Source: Furfurilactobacillus siliginis (GTDB taxonomy: Bacteria > Bacillota > Bacilli > Lactobacillales > Lactobacillaceae). Taken from it: DNA of 43,445 nucleotides. The stretch is taken from positions 17,370 through 60,814 of the forward strand of contig NZ_JQCB01000005.1 of NCBI RefSeq assembly GCF_001437435.1, in the 5' to 3' direction. The notes below the pieces were generated by a model. That model was not told the origin of the DNA, did not search any database, and worked only from the letters and a program-made list of their open reading frames with translations. Positions 7,842 through 18,376 of the stretch are shown here, one piece after another. The position numbers and the translations under genes are program-made. Positions within the stretch are counted from its first letter, which is position 1, and each line of letters begins with the position of its first letter.

Positions 7842-10006
7842 TGAATAGAGACCCGAACGAAATGTCCAGCTTTGATAACACACGTCGTAACCGGCGGCAC
7901 TTTGGGAATGTGCTGTTGGTTGCTACTCTTGTTGTGTTTATCTTGCTGGGCATTCGTTTTATTTATATCTCTGTTGGTAAGCATGTGCAGCATGTCAGTT
8001 TGTCAAAACAAACGCAGGCATTGTACACGGAGCAACAGACGATCCACGCGCAGCGAGGCACTATTTACGACGCTGATAAAAATCCCATCGCCATGGATAC
8101 GAATACATATACCGTTTATGCAGTGCTGAATAAGCGGCAAGTGGGTGCCAATGGCAAACCGCTGTATGTGACGAATAAGGCGAAGGCTGCGCAAGTGCTG
8201 AGTAAAGCGTTGCACATGGATGAAAAAAAGATTGCCCAAATTTTGAATCCAGAAAACAAAAACACTTTCCAAGTTGAATTTGGTGCTGCTGGAAAGAACC
8301 TTTCAATTGCGACGAAAAAGTCGATTGAAGCAGCTCACTTAAATGGTGTGAGCTTCACGACACAAAGCGCGCGGTTGTATCCAAACGGTATTTTTGCCAG
8401 CCACATGATTGGTTATGCACAGCCAACGGTGTTATCCGGCGGTGCGACTACCTTAGCCGGAAAAATGGGATTAGAACAGCAACTAAATAAGCAACTTTCA
8501 GGAGAAAATGGGGTTAAACAGGTTAAACATGATTCGCTGGGCTATACGCTGCCAGATTCACAGCAGAACAAAAAGCCGGTGAAAAATGGGGACAATGTTT
8601 ACACAACCTTGAATCCTGACTTACAAAATCTGCTGGAAAACCAGATGCAGATTTTAAATGATAAGTTGCAGCCTAAGAACATGGTTGCCATGCTGTTAGA
8701 TACTAAGACCGGTAAGATTCTAGCAGCCAGTCAGCGGCCAACCTTTAATGCGACCACGATGGAAGGTCTAGATGCGCAGTGGACCAACTTATTGGTTTCA
8801 GATCCATATGAGCCTGGGTCAACCATGAAAGGGATCTCGTTGGCGGCATCCATTGACTCAGGACATTTCAAAGGTAGTGATACTTACCAATCAGGGCGTT
8901 ACCGGATTGGGAATGCTATCGTGCCAGACTGGAATCCTGCTGGGTGGGGCGTGATTTCTTATTCTAAGGGATTTGATTTATCCAGTAACGTAGCCATGGC
9001 GCATTTGGAACAACAGATGGGTCCAACTACGTGGCAAAAGTACATTAAGAACTTTGGTTTCTTGAAATCGACGAACAGCGGCTTACCCGGTGAAGCTCAT
9101 GGGACGATGCAGTTTGCCCAACCGATTGAGCAAGCAAATACGGCTTTTGGACAAGGAATCACGGTCACACCAATGCAATTGATGCAAGCTTACACAGCGA
9201 TTGCAGGTAACGGAACGATGATTAAGCCATATTACTTGGATAAAGTGGTCGACCCGAATACAGGTAAAACAGTGTATCGCGGTAAAACCGAAACGGTGGG
9301 GCATGCGATTAGTGCCGAAACGGCCGCTAAGGTGCGCAACCACATGACTGATTACGTGTATAAGTCCTATGGAATGGGGCACGACTTTAAGATCAATGGG
9401 TACAAAGTCGCCGCAAAGACTGGGACTGCGCAAGTGGTTGGTAGTAACGGTCAGTATATGGACGGGATGGATTCAACGCTGAACTCAGTGATTGGGATGG
9501 TTCCAGCAAAGAATCCTCGGTACTTGATGTATGTGACGGTTAATCAACCAAAGCAAGTGCCTGAGAAGACCATCACACAATGGGAAAATGACGTGTTTGG
9601 TCCTGTCATGACGGAAGCCTTGGCAATGAACCAGGCAACGGCACTGCGTGGTAAAGAAACAAGTACTAAGGTACCGAAGCTTGTTGGTCAAAGTGTCGAT
9701 GATGCGAACAAGACGTTAACAGATATGTCGTTAACACCGGTTGTTGTGGGTGACGGTGATAAGATCACTGCGCAACTACCAGCTGTTGGGCAAAAGACAC
9801 TGAATAATCAGCGGATTTTCCTTCGTGCAGGTAATAATCTGACCATCACGGATATGAAAGGCTGGTCCATGGGTGATGTGCTGGCCTATGCGAAGTTAAC
9901 AGGACTGTCATTGCGGACTTCTGGTAGTGGATTTGCCACAGAACAGAGCATTGCACCAGGTAAAACCATTCAGCCTGGGAATGATATTACGGTTAAATTT
10001 AAATAG
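7841..10006 (+). CDS. septal class B penicillin-binding protein with two PASTA domains
   Basis: Transpeptidase that crosslinks septal peptidoglycan (PBP2X/PBP2B/FtsI family). One N-terminal membrane helix (about residues 24-45) precedes a dimerisation domain. The transpeptidase has S327-T-M-K330 (active-site serine), S381-S-N383 and K526-T-G528. Two PASTA repeats follow, starting near TKVPKLVGQS and near TDMKGWSMGD; the latter is degenerate. There is no transglycosylase domain. Its 721 residues and PASTA tail match the PBP2X type. It overlaps ftsL by one base. Confidence 0.93.
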   Translation: MNRDPNEMSSFDNTRRNRRHFGNVLLVATLVVFILLGIRFIYISVGKHVQHVSLSKQTQALYTEQQTIHAQRGTIYDADKNPIAMDTNTYTVYAVLNKRQVGANGKPLYVTNKAKAAQVLSKALHMDEKKIAQILNPENKNTFQVEFGAAGKNLSIATKKSIEAAHLNGVSFTTQSARLYPNGIFASHMIGYAQPTVLSGGATTLAGKMGLEQQLNKQLSGENGVKQVKHDSLGYTLPDSQQNKKPVKNGDNVYTTLNPDLQNLLENQMQILNDKLQPKNMVAMLLDTKTGKILAASQRPTFNATTMEGLDAQWTNLLVSDPYEPGSTMKGISLAASIDSGHFKGSDTYQSGRYRIGNAIVPDWNPAGWGVISYSKGFDLSSNVAMAHLEQQMGPTTWQKYIKNFGFLKSTNSGLPGEAHGTMQFAQPIEQANTAFGQGITVTPMQLMQAYTAIAGNGTMIKPYYLDKVVDPNTGKTVYRGKTETVGHAISAETAAKVRNHMTDYVYKSYGMGHDFKINGYKVAAKTGTAQVVGSNGQYMDGMDSTLNSVIGMVPAKNPRYLMYVTVNQPKQVPEKTITQWENDVFGPVMTEALAMNQATALRGKETSTKVPKLVGQSVDDANKTLTDMSLTPVVVGDGDKITAQLPAVGQKTLNNQRIFLRAGNNLTITDMKGWSMGDVLAYAKLTGLSLRTSGSGFATEQSIAPGKTIQPGNDITVKFK

Positions 10007-10094
10007 AAAAATCAAAAAAATAATAAATCAGCGTTAACTAACACCGTTTTCGCTGTAAAATGAAGATTACTGATGTGAAAGTGGGAAAGTAAGC

Positions 10095-11063
10095 ATGCAA
10101 GTTGGGTTATGGATTTGGTCACTGGTTGTCGCGTTTGCATTGACGGCCGCGTTTCTTCCGTTTTTGATCCGGTACTTCCGGGCTCACGGTGAGGGACAAA
10201 CGATTTGGGAAAAGGGCCTTAGCTGGCACGAAAAGAAAAACGGAACGCCTACAATGGGCGGGCTAATGTTTATCAGCGCAACGGTGGTCACAACGATTAT
10301 CGTTGGTTTAATCCATGGTGATTTAGACACTAGCGCAGGTATCTTATTATTCACGATGGTCTTTTACGGATTATTGGGGATGTGGGATGACTCCATCAAG
10401 GTCTTCAATCGACAAAATGACGGCTTGAAGGCTTGGCAAAAGTTATTGGGCCAAGTGGTTGGCGCCGTCATCTTCATGATTGTCTTCATGCATGAAGGGT
10501 TCTCGATGAGCCTTCACATTCCACTTGTTGGAAATGTAGCTTTGGGATTACTTTACCCAGTGTTTGCTATTATCTGGCTGATTGGTTTTTCAAATGCCGT
10601 TAACTTAACGGATGGCCTCGATGGTTTAGCAACTGGGCTATCCATCATTAGCTTCTTGGCGTATGCGATCATTGCGCAACATCAGCATCAGTACGGCGTA
10701 TTACTATTCTGTGTAGCGGTTGTTGGTGCATTAGCAGCGTTCTTGCTGTGGAACCACAAGCCTGCACAAATCTTCATGGGTGACATGGGATCACTTGCCT
10801 TAGGTGGTTCATTGGCCGCTGTCGCAATCTTGTTGCATCATGAATTATCGTTGCTGTGGGTTGGCGGTGTGTTTGTCATTGAAACGGCAACCGTCATCAT
10901 TCAGGTGTCATATTTCCGGTTGACACATGGAAAACGGTTATTCAAGATGACACCCATTCATCACCAGTTTGAACTTGATGGCTGGAGTGAATGGCGCATC
11001 GATGGCACTTTTTGGGCGATTGGTGCTGTCCTGGCGCTGACTGGCGTTTGGGCAATGTGGTAG
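10095..11063 (+). CDS. mraY: phospho-N-acetylmuramoyl-pentapeptide-transferase
   Basis: Integral membrane enzyme that transfers phospho-MurNAc-pentapeptide to undecaprenyl phosphate, giving lipid I. About ten membrane helices are visible. Signature blocks are [10 protein letters not shown], the catalytic acidic pair in [17 protein letters not shown] and [12 protein letters not shown], and the C-terminal MTPIHHQFE. Its 322 residues are normal. It follows the penicillin-binding protein gene by 88 bases with no terminator. Confidence 0.96.
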   Translation: MQVGLWIWSLVVAFALTAAFLPFLIRYFRAHGEGQTIWEKGLSWHEKKNGTPTMGGLMFISATVVTTIIVGLIHGDLDTSAGILLFTMVFYGLLGMWDDSIKVFNRQNDGLKAWQKLLGQVVGAVIFMIVFMHEGFSMSLHIPLVGNVALGLLYPVFAIIWLIGFSNAVNLTDGLDGLATGLSIISFLAYAIIAQHQHQYGVLLFCVAVVGALAAFLLWNHKPAQIFMGDMGSLALGGSLAAVAILLHHELSLLWVGGVFVIETATVIIQVSYFRLTHGKRLFKMTPIHHQFELDGWSEWRIDGTFWAIGAVLALTGVWAMW

Positions 11064-11085
11064 GCTTAATATAGAAAAATTTATC

Positions 11086-11127
11086 GGCACCGTTTCAATG
11101 GATGGCAAAACATTCTGGCACGGTGCC
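11086..11127 (+). other. hairpin between mraY and murD
   Basis: GGCACCGT (11086-11093) pairs with ACGGTGCC (11120-11127) around a 26-base loop. Only a short T run follows, so it is not a standard terminator. It may stabilise message ends or cause partial attenuation. Confidence 0.4.
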
Positions 11128-11167
11128 ATTTACATAACTTAAGTTAAAAATGAAAAGGGCGATTATT

Positions 11168-12544
11168 GTGAAGAATGTGACCACATATCAAAATAAAAAA
11201 GTACTCGTTTTAGGACTTGCTAAGAGTGGCACTAGCGCAGCACAACTATTGAAGAAATTGGGCGCTTTTGTAACGGTGAATGATGCCAAGCCATTTGATG
11301 AAAATCCTGCAGCGCAAGCCTTGGTTAGTGAAGGCATTCGGGTGATTGCTGGGAGTAATCCAGTGTCACTTTTGGATGAAGACTTTGCATTGGTGGTTAA
11401 GAACCCAGGAATTCCTTATAGCAATCCGCTCGTTAAAGCAGCGCTTGCACATGAGATCCCAGTTATCTCTGAAGTGGAACTTGCGGCGCAGGTCAATGAT
11501 GCAATGTTGATCGGGGTTACAGGCACAAATGGTAAAACCACTGTGACGACCATGATCACCAACATGCTTAATGAAGGGCGCACGACCGGACAGGCTAAGT
11601 ACGCAGGAAATATCGGTGTGCCTGCGACTGAAGTTGTTCAAGAAGTCGGTCCTGACGATGTTCTAGTAACGGAACTTTCTAGTTTTATGCTTGCAGGCAT
11701 TGATACATTGCATCCCCACATCGCTGTCATTACGAATATGTATACGGCCCACATCGATTGGCATGGCAGTCGTGAAGCATATGTTGCGGCTAAGATGCGC
11801 ATCACGATGAACCAAACGAAAGATGATTTCTTAATCATGAACTGGGATTTGCCAGAACAGCATGAACTAGCTAAGCAATCGGCTGCTCAGATTATTAAAG
11901 TGTCACGTCAAGGAGCCGCTGATACAGATGCCTATGTTGAAGATGGTCAGCTGATGTGGCGTGATGAAGCAATCATGGCCGTTGCTGACATTAACGTGCC
12001 AGGCGAACAGAACGTTGAAAATGCGCTGGCTGCATTGGCTGCTGCCAAGGTTGCTGGACAAGGTAATGCGGCAATCGCCCAAGTCTTAACCCACTTTGCC
12101 GGTGTGCGGCATCGCTTGCAGTATGTGCTGGAACATGACGGTCGGAAATTCTATAACGATTCAAAAGCGACTGATATTGAAGCCACACAGATGGCTTTGC
12201 GTGGCTTCAAACAACCCGTTGTATTGTTGGCTGGTGGTTTGGATCGGGGCTTCAAATTTGATCGTTTGGCACCTGATTTGAAAGAACACGTGAAGGCCAT
12301 TGTCTTATTTGGTGAAACGAAGACGTTATTAGCGGATGCTGCTAAAGAAGCAGGTATCTCCCAGATTGAATTTGCAGACGATGCTGTGGCGGCGGTACCC
12401 GTTGCGTACAAGTTGAGTGAACCAGGCGATATTGTGCTATTATCACCGGCTAATGCGTCATGGGATCAATTCCCAAGCTTTGAAGTCCGAGGCGATAAGT
12501 TCATTCAAGCTGTGGAACAGTTAACTGGTCAAAAAGAGGAGTAA
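11168..12544 (+). CDS. murD: UDP-N-acetylmuramoylalanine--D-glutamate ligase
   Basis: Cytoplasmic Mur ligase that adds D-glutamate to UDP-MurNAc-L-Ala using ATP. An N-terminal Rossmann domain ([15 protein letters not shown]) is followed by the ATP-binding GTNGKTT at residues 119-125 and a central block containing HIDWHGS. The C-terminal domain has [13 protein letters not shown] choose the GTG at 11168 (458 residues) because AAAAGGG lies 9 bases upstream; an in-frame ATG at 11150 has no site before it. The stop is 5 bases from murG. Confidence 0.94.
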   Translation: MKNVTTYQNKKVLVLGLAKSGTSAAQLLKKLGAFVTVNDAKPFDENPAAQALVSEGIRVIAGSNPVSLLDEDFALVVKNPGIPYSNPLVKAALAHEIPVISEVELAAQVNDAMLIGVTGTNGKTTVTTMITNMLNEGRTTGQAKYAGNIGVPATEVVQEVGPDDVLVTELSSFMLAGIDTLHPHIAVITNMYTAHIDWHGSREAYVAAKMRITMNQTKDDFLIMNWDLPEQHELAKQSAAQIIKVSRQGAADTDAYVEDGQLMWRDEAIMAVADINVPGEQNVENALAALAAAKVAGQGNAAIAQVLTHFAGVRHRLQYVLEHDGRKFYNDSKATDIEATQMALRGFKQPVVLLAGGLDRGFKFDRLAPDLKEHVKAIVLFGETKTLLADAAKEAGISQIEFADDAVAAVPVAYKLSEPGDIVLLSPANASWDQFPSFEVRGDKFIQAVEQLTGQKEE

Positions 12545-12549
12545 CTTGT

Positions 12550-13659
12550 ATGCGATTAATGGTATCTGGTGGCGGCACAGGGGGACATATTTACCCAGCC
12601 CTCGCCTTAATTGATGATTTGAAGGCTCATGATGAACATGCACGGGTCTGTTATGTTGGTACACAGCGTGGACTGGAAAGCAAAATTGTGCCAGCGCGAG
12701 GGATTCAATTTGAAACGATTAAATTACAAGGCTTCTCACGGAAAATGAACTGGCACGGTATAACCACCAACGTAGAAACGATTCATCTGTTTTTAAAAGG
12801 TGTGCGTGATGCGCGTAAGATTATTAAGGACTTTCAACCGGATGTTGTGGTTGGAACTGGTGGTTACGTGAGCTCGGCCGTGTTATATGCGGCCAGTCGG
12901 ATGGGCATTCCAACGCTGATTCATGAACAAAATTCCGTTGTTGGGGTCACAAATAAATTTTTGTCCCGTTTTGTTAACAAGATTGCCATCGCCTTTGCGG
13001 ATGCTAAAAGTCAATTTCCGGAACAAAAAGTTATCTTTACTGGAAACCCACGGGCACAACAGGTTGCCCAGATGCACAGTGACTTTCAATGGTCGAGCTA
13101 TGAATTGAAAGATGATGTGCCAACGTTGCTGATTTTTGGTGGTAGTCAAGGGGCGTTGAAGATTAATGCAGTAAGCGTTAAAGCCATTCCTGAATTCAAC
13201 AAACGTCCTTACCAAGTGGTATTTGTGACCGGTCAAAAACGGTTTGATGATGTTCAAGAACAAATGAAAGCTGCCAAGATCACGCTTGCTGAAAACGTGA
13301 AGGTCGTCCCATACATCAGTAACATGCCAGAGGTCTTGCCGAAGGTTGCTGCAATTGTTGGTCGGGCAGGTGCCACAAGTTTGGCTGAAATTACTGCTTT
13401 GGGAATCGCCTCAATTTTGATTCCAAGCCCGTATGTGACTAATGACCATCAAACTAAAAACGCGATGAGTCTTGTTAATCAAGGCGCCGCAGAGATCATT
13501 ACGGAGGCTGACTTGTCGGCAGATACGTTGATGACGACCGTGGATCAATTGATGACAGACGAAATGAAACGCACAAAAATGGCCGCTGCTGCTCGTAAAA
13601 TGGGTGTGCCAGATGCCGCTGATCAATTATTAAAAGTTGTGACCGAGTTAGCTAAGTAA
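12550..13659 (+). CDS. murG: undecaprenyl-PP-MurNAc-pentapeptide GlcNAc transferase
   Basis: Membrane-associated glycosyltransferase (GT28) that converts lipid I to lipid II. Visible motifs are the N-terminal glycine loop [15 protein letters not shown], the [12 protein letters not shown] block, the second glycine-rich [10 protein letters not shown], and the UDP-GlcNAc site [15 protein letters not shown] followed by [17 protein letters not shown]. Its 369 residues are normal. It follows murD by 5 bases, with the ribosome site AAAAGAGGAG lying over the murD stop. Confidence 0.96.
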   Translation: MRLMVSGGGTGGHIYPALALIDDLKAHDEHARVCYVGTQRGLESKIVPARGIQFETIKLQGFSRKMNWHGITTNVETIHLFLKGVRDARKIIKDFQPDVVVGTGGYVSSAVLYAASRMGIPTLIHEQNSVVGVTNKFLSRFVNKIAIAFADAKSQFPEQKVIFTGNPRAQQVAQMHSDFQWSSYELKDDVPTLLIFGGSQGALKINAVSVKAIPEFNKRPYQVVFVTGQKRFDDVQEQMKAAKITLAENVKVVPYISNMPEVLPKVAAIVGRAGATSLAEITALGIASILIPSPYVTNDHQTKNAMSLVNQGAAEIITEADLSADTLMTTVDQLMTDEMKRTKMAAAARKMGVPDAADQLLKVVTELAK

Positions 13660-13684
13660 AAACTAAACATCTTTGAAAGGGGCG

Positions 13685-14632
13685 GTGATCATCGCGAATC
13701 GTGTCAAAGCAAAACAAAAAACGTCCTGGTGGCGCCGTCTGTTCCATAGACGCCCCAAGTTGACCATTGCAAAGCCGCCGGTAAAGCCGCTACAACCAAT
13801 CAATGCGACGCCGCCTAAGCCACCTCATAACGACATGGCGAACCGGCATCGTCGTCACTGGTTGGCTGGTGTGTTTGCCACCGGGATTGTCGTCGCCGGA
13901 ATTTTAGGGTCACCGTTATTTGCCGTTCAACAAATCACAGCGAAGCCCACGCGCAATTTATCAGCGAAACAAGTTGTAACGGCTAGTGGGGTGATTACCG
14001 GGCAACCGATGTGGACCATCTGGGGACACCAGGGGAAAATCCTGCAGGCCGCTCGTAATAATAATGATTTGATTCAAGATATTCGGGTAACAACCAGTGG
14101 CTTAGGGAAAGTTCAGTTGCAAGCCAAGGAATATCGCCAGGCCGGTTATTTAGTCAAAGGCGATCGCTATTATGTTGTGATTGAAAATGGGCGTATCTTG
14201 CACACGGCCTTACAGCATCCAACTGCTAGTTATCCGGTGTATGGCGGATTTAAACATGATGCAATGTTTGCGACCGTGATTCATCAGTACGCGGGTTTAC
14301 CGGCAGACGTGAAGCGGGGCATTTCGCAAATTGACTTTGCACCGCACAAAGCAAATCCGGAACGATTGCATCTGTTTATGAATGACGGCAACGAAGTGTA
14401 TGCGAGTGCGTCAACGTTGCGTTCGAAAATGAAATACTATGCTGGTATTGCTAGTCAAATGAATGGCAAAGGCATTATCAATTTAGAGGTCGGCGCGTAC
14501 TCGTATCCATTTGGGTTTAACGATTCGTCAGTGCCTAGTGAAAGCGAGACGTCTACTAGTCAGTCACCTTCAGATTCGACCACTGCGACAAATGAGCAAA
14601 CCAGTCAAGCGGGTCAACCAGCAACACAATGA
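13685..14632 (+). CDS. divIB: cell division protein DivIB/FtsQ
   Basis: Bitopic divisome protein bridging FtsL/DivIC and septal synthesis. A basic, proline-rich cytoplasmic part (about residues 1-58) precedes a membrane helix (about 60-80). A POTRA domain starts near LFAVQQI and the beta domain follows; the tail is Ser/Thr-rich and low complexity. The start is uncertain: in-frame TTG at 13673, GTG at 13685 and GTG at 13703 are possible. I choose GTG 13685, 4 bases after AAAGG. It ends at the terminator at 14669. Confidence 0.88.
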   Translation: MIIANRVKAKQKTSWWRRLFHRRPKLTIAKPPVKPLQPINATPPKPPHNDMANRHRRHWLAGVFATGIVVAGILGSPLFAVQQITAKPTRNLSAKQVVTASGVITGQPMWTIWGHQGKILQAARNNNDLIQDIRVTTSGLGKVQLQAKEYRQAGYLVKGDRYYVVIENGRILHTALQHPTASYPVYGGFKHDAMFATVIHQYAGLPADVKRGISQIDFAPHKANPERLHLFMNDGNEVYASASTLRSKMKYYAGIASQMNGKGIINLEVGAYSYPFGFNDSSVPSESETSTSQSPSDSTTATNEQTSQAGQPATQ

Positions 14633-14668
14633 CCGTGATTTTCTTAAAGAACTTTGAAAGTGTTACCA

Positions 14669-14697
14669 AACGCCGCTACAATGCGGTGTTTTTTTAT
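14669..14697 (+). terminator. terminator between divIB and ftsA
   Basis: AACGCCGC (14669-14676) pairs with GCGGTGTT (14683-14690) around a 6-base loop, followed by a run of T. It splits the division cluster into two transcription units. Confidence 0.8.
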
Positions 14698-14724
14698 TTG
14701 CGGGTGCGAAAGACTGATTAAGTA

Positions 14725-14733
14725 TGGTAAACT
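14725..14733 (+). promoter_or_regulatory. possible extended -10 for ftsA
   Basis: TGG followed by TAAACT just after the terminator. The nearest -35-like TTGCGG (14698-14703) is badly spaced. A promoter is expected here because a terminator precedes ftsA. Confidence 0.35.
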
Positions 14734-14851
14734 TTTAGGTAATTGGAATGTTGGGGTACTCTCTGTATCGCCAACGCTCTGGCATCAAAAAAATTAAAAC
14801 AAATTGGGTCAAATTTCATGAAACAAACAAATAAAGGAGGGTTCCGATAAC

Positions 14852-16198
14852 ATGGATAATCCAGAAATTTTTGTTGGACTTGATATTGGAACCACGACAA
14901 TTAAAGTTGTTGTCGCAGAAAGTAATCACGGCGAAATGAATGTCATTGGCGCTGGTACACAACCAGCCCGTGGTTTGAGTCGTGGTGTCATCGTTGATAT
15001 TGATCAGGCTGCTGGTGCCATTAAGGCAGCTGTTCAACAAGCTGAACAAAAGGCCAACGTCCAAATTGATTCGGTACTGTTAGGCATTCCTGCCAACCAG
15101 TTAAAAATCGAACCAACAAGTGGCATGGTCGCTGTCGCTGATGGTAATCAAGCACGTGAAATTACCGATCGTGATGTGCAAAACGTGACGAATGCTGCGC
15201 TGTTGCAAAGCTTGCCACCTGAACGCGAAATCATCGCCATTGCGGCTGATGAATTTGTCGTGGATGGCTTCGATGAGATCAAGGATCCGCGTGGCATGAT
15301 GGGCGTGCGTTTAGAAATGCACGGCACGTTATACACAGGTCCTAAAACCATTATTCACAATGCCAAAAAAGCGGTTGAACAAGCTGGTCTACATGTTGCC
15401 GATGTGACGGTAACACCATTAGCACTTGGACAAACCATCTTAAATGATGGCGAACAAGACTTTGGTACGGTCATCATTGATTTAGGTGGTGGTCAAACGA
15501 CTGCTGCTGTGATTCATGATCACCAGCTGAAATATGCGACGGTTGATCAAGAGGGTGGGGACTTTATCACGAAGGATATTTCCGTCGTGCTGAATACCTC
15601 CTTAGATAACGCAGAGCAGTTGAAGCGTGACTACGGTTTTGCCAACGCTGACTTAGCAAGTGATGATAATCGTTTTCCAGTGCAGGTTGTTGGTCAACCT
15701 GATCCCGTCCAAGTGAGCGAACACTACTTGGCCGAAATCATTGAAGCACGGTTACAACAGATCTTTGAAACGTTACGCGCGTCACTGGATGAAGTTTCAG
15801 CATTGGAACTTCCTGGTGGAGTGGTGTTAACCGGTGGTGTTGCGGCTTTGCCTGGCATCGTTGAATTAGCAGCTGATGTTTTGGGTGCAAACGTGCGGAT
15901 CTATGTACCAGAACAAATGGGCTTGCGGCATCCACAAAATGCGACGGCCTTAGCACTCATTAATCACAGTGGACAACAATCTGAGACGCAACGGTTAGTT
16001 AACGGTGCGTTGATGGGCGAATTTGTTCCACAAGCGGCACCTGTTTCTACAGAACCGCAACAAAGCCAGCGTCAACGCGTGGCTAACGAGGCAGCTAATC
16101 AGGCTGCTGGGAGTACGGCACCAAAAGCACGTCCAGCGAAGCCGAAAAAAGATCGTCAAGGTAGCATCAGCGACTTTTTCCGCAACTTCTTTGATTAA
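14852..16198 (+). CDS. ftsA: cell division protein FtsA
   Basis: Actin-like ATPase that anchors FtsZ to the membrane and recruits the divisome. The phosphate 1 motif VGLDIGTTTIKVVV is at about residues 9-22, the SHS2 domain (1C) follows, and the second ATP motif reads VIIDLGGGQTTAAV. The C-terminal membrane-targeting helix GSISDFFRNFFD closes the protein, preceded by a Gln/Ala/Lys-rich linker. Its 448 residues are normal. The ATG follows AAAGGAGGG and the gene is 19 bases before ftsZ. Confidence 0.96.
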   Translation: MDNPEIFVGLDIGTTTIKVVVAESNHGEMNVIGAGTQPARGLSRGVIVDIDQAAGAIKAAVQQAEQKANVQIDSVLLGIPANQLKIEPTSGMVAVADGNQAREITDRDVQNVTNAALLQSLPPEREIIAIAADEFVVDGFDEIKDPRGMMGVRLEMHGTLYTGPKTIIHNAKKAVEQAGLHVADVTVTPLALGQTILNDGEQDFGTVIIDLGGGQTTAAVIHDHQLKYATVDQEGGDFITKDISVVLNTSLDNAEQLKRDYGFANADLASDDNRFPVQVVGQPDPVQVSEHYLAEIIEARLQQIFETLRASLDEVSALELPGGVVLTGGVAALPGIVELAADVLGANVRIYVPEQMGLRHPQNATALALINHSGQQSETQRLVNGALMGEFVPQAAPVSTEPQQSQRQRVANEAANQAAGSTAPKARPAKPKKDRQGSISDFFRNFFD

Positions 16199-16217
16199 GT
16201 AATTGGAGGAACCATAA

Positions 16218-17516
16218 ATGGAAAACGAATTCGACCAAGACCAACCATTACCGGTTGGCGCAAAAATTAAGGTCATCGGTGTCGGTGGTGGGGGTAGCAA
16301 TGCCGTCAACCGAATGATCGATGAAGATGTCTCAGGTGTTGATTTTATCGTTGCTAACACTGACGTTCAGGCTTTGAACGCAAGTAATGCAACGACTAAA
16401 ATCCAATTAGGACCAAAATTGACTCGTGGTTTAGGTGCAGGTTCTAACCCAGAAGTTGGTCAAAAAGCTGCTGAAGAAAGTGAAGATGCTTTAGCTGAAG
16501 CACTTTCTGGAGCTGACATGATTTTCGTCACTGCCGGAATGGGTGGTGGTACTGGTAACGGTGCTGCGCCTGTTGTTGCACGGATTGCTAAAGAACAAGG
16601 CGCTTTGACGGTTGGGGTCGTAACACGTCCCTTTACCTTTGAAGGACCTAAGCGTGGCCGGTATGCTGCTGAAGGTATTGCCAACTTGAAGAACAACGTG
16701 GATACGTTGATCATCATCGCCAACAACCGCTTACTTGAAATGGTTGATAAGAAGACGCCAATGATGGATGCCTTCAAAGAAGCCGATAACGTGTTGCGTC
16801 AAGGTGTGCAAGGTATTTCTGACTTAATCACATCTCCTGGTTACGTTAACTTGGACTTTGCTGATGTGAAGACCGTTATGCAAGACCAAGGAACCGCCTT
16901 AATGGGAATTGGCTCTGCTTCTGGTGAAAACCGGACTGGGGATGCAACCAAGGCCGCCATTTCTTCACCATTATTGGAAGTTTCCATTGATGGGGCTGAA
17001 CAAGTGCTGTTGAACATCACTGGTGGTCCAGACTTGTCCTTGTTTGAAGCACAAACTGCTTCAGATATCGTGGCGCAAGCTGCTACAACCGACGTTAACA
17101 TTATCTTTGGTACTTCAATCGACGAAAACCTTGGTGATGAAGTCCGCGTGACCGTTATTGCTACTGGTATCGACCATAAAAAGGCTGCTCGCGACCAACA
17201 ATCAGCTCGGACAAATGTGTTCGATGACCCTAACCGGCCAGCCGTTTCTGGCAGTGCTGCTAGTGAAAACAGCGCACCTGCTAATAACGACCCCTTCGGT
17301 AACTGGGATATTCGTCAACAACCAACAACTAACAACCGCCCAACCAGCGAGGCTGCTAGTGAAGAATTTGCCGGTGTTGATAAGCCTGATTTTGATGTAT
17401 TTAGCACGGATAATGCTGATTCAGCTGCCACTAGTGCAGCCAGTGAAGACAGTAATGAAGATGGACTTGAATTACCACCATTCTTACGTCGTCGCCGTCA
17501 TCAAGATAAAGACTAG
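16218..17516 (+). CDS. ftsZ: cell division GTPase FtsZ
   Basis: Tubulin homologue that forms the Z-ring. GTP-binding sequences are [13 protein letters not shown] (about residues 21-33) and the signature [10 protein letters not shown] at 109-118, where N replaces the more common T; I recall this as a frequent variant in lactobacilli. The catalytic T7 loop appears as [12 protein letters not shown] variable Asn/Ser/Ala-rich linker (about 330-415) leads to the conserved C-terminal peptide [10 protein letters not shown], which binds FtsA and SepF. Its 432 residues are typical. It follows ftsA with a GGAGG site. Confidence 0.97.
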   Translation: MENEFDQDQPLPVGAKIKVIGVGGGGSNAVNRMIDEDVSGVDFIVANTDVQALNASNATTKIQLGPKLTRGLGAGSNPEVGQKAAEESEDALAEALSGADMIFVTAGMGGGTGNGAAPVVARIAKEQGALTVGVVTRPFTFEGPKRGRYAAEGIANLKNNVDTLIIIANNRLLEMVDKKTPMMDAFKEADNVLRQGVQGISDLITSPGYVNLDFADVKTVMQDQGTALMGIGSASGENRTGDATKAAISSPLLEVSIDGAEQVLLNITGGPDLSLFEAQTASDIVAQAATTDVNIIFGTSIDENLGDEVRVTVIATGIDHKKAARDQQSARTNVFDDPNRPAVSGSAASENSAPANNDPFGNWDIRQQPTTNNRPTSEAASEEFAGVDKPDFDVFSTDNADSAATSAASEDSNEDGLELPPFLRRRRHQDKD

Positions 17517-17591
17517 TCAAAACCGTGTTGAGACTGCAATCAAAATGGTTGCATAATCGGCACAAAGTCGGTAATTTATAGGTTAACTACG

Positions 17592-17616
17592 AGTCACTCA
17601 ATGTGTTTGGGTGACT
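17592..17616 (+). other. hairpin between ftsZ and sepF
   Basis: AGTCACTCAA (17592-17601) pairs, with wobbles, with TTGGGTGACT (17607-17616). The following sequence is only moderately T-rich. It may be a partial terminator lowering sepF relative to ftsZ. Confidence 0.4.
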
Positions 17617-17637
17617 TTATTGTTAGAGGAGATTAAC

Positions 17638-18060
17638 ATGGCATTTAGCTTTAGTAATTTCTTTGGAACCGATGAGTTAGATCAACGGCAAACGACACAA
17701 ACTGCGGATAATCAGGCAGTTAGTTCACCAGCTGGTCGTCCAAAACCAGCTAAAGTGGTTGATATGAGTGGTCGCAGTACCGCCAGTAACCACATTGCGT
17801 TGTTTGAACCACGAATTTACTCTGACGTGAAGGAGATTGCTGCTCAATTGCTTGATAACCAAGCGGTAATCGTCAATTTTGACAAGTTGGATGAACAATC
17901 CAGCAAGCGAATCGTTGATTTTTTGACCGGCGCCGTGTTTGCGATTAGCGGTGAAATCAAGCGGGTCGGTGAAACGATTTTCTTGTGCACCCCCAATAAC
18001 TTCGAAGTGACCGGTGATTTGAGCACTAAATTTGATCAGAATTCATCAACGTTTAATTAA
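17638..18060 (+). CDS. sepF: cell division protein SepF
   Basis: Cytoplasmic protein that binds the FtsZ C-terminus, forms rings or arcs and anchors the Z-ring. The N-terminus MAFSFSNFFG is an amphipathic membrane-targeting helix. A Gln/Pro-rich linker precedes the DUF552 beta domain (about residues 60-135), with FDKLDEQSSKRIVDFLTGAVFA. Its 140 residues are normal. The ATG at 17638 has AGAGGAGA upstream; a longer frame from a GTG at 17611 would start within the hairpin and is not supported. Confidence 0.93.
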   Translation: MAFSFSNFFGTDELDQRQTTQTADNQAVSSPAGRPKPAKVVDMSGRSTASNHIALFEPRIYSDVKEIAAQLLDNQAVIVNFDKLDEQSSKRIVDFLTGAVFAISGEIKRVGETIFLCTPNNFEVTGDLSTKFDQNSSTFN

Positions 18061-18085
18061 ACGTCATTAAAGCAGAGGTATTTCT

Positions 18086-18358
18086 TTGATAAGTTTGTTA
18101 ATCACCGTTGTGGGATGGGCCTTTGACCTATATACCTTTGCATTGTTCATTTATGTAATGATGTCATGGTTCCCAACAGCGTATAGTAGTAGCTTTGGAC
18201 AATTTTTGACTCGTATTTGCGAACCATACTTACGGCTGTTTGATTTTGTGCCGCCAATTGGTGGTATTAGTTTTTCACCAATGGTTGCTATCATCGTATT
18301 AGGCGTCATGCAATATGGTATTAATGGGTTGCTAGTCACGTTGTTCACAGCTTTATAG
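18086..18358 (+). CDS. YggT family membrane protein
   Basis: A 90-residue protein with two membrane segments and a short conserved loop (SWFP and CEPYLRLFDFVPPIGG), the hallmark of the YggT/YlmG family. Its biochemical role is not settled; in Firmicutes it is encoded next to sepF and division genes. The start is TTG at 18086, with CAGAGG about 8 bases upstream. It lies in the sepF-yggT-ylmH-divIVA order and is probably co-transcribed. Confidence 0.9.
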   Translation: MISLLITVVGWAFDLYTFALFIYVMMSWFPTAYSSSFGQFLTRICEPYLRLFDFVPPIGGISFSPMVAIIVLGVMQYGINGLLVTLFTAL

Positions 18359-18376
18359 AGAGAATAGGACACGCGC

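Noticed and set aside
13673-13687. TTG at 13673 as the divIB start
   Set aside because: It precedes its own ribosome site AAAGG; the GTG at 13685 is better placed, though still not certain.
16326-16345. FtsZ as defective because the signature has GGGTGNG
   Set aside because: The T-to-N change leaves all glycines, the T7 loop is intact, and I recall it as a common variant in lactobacilli.
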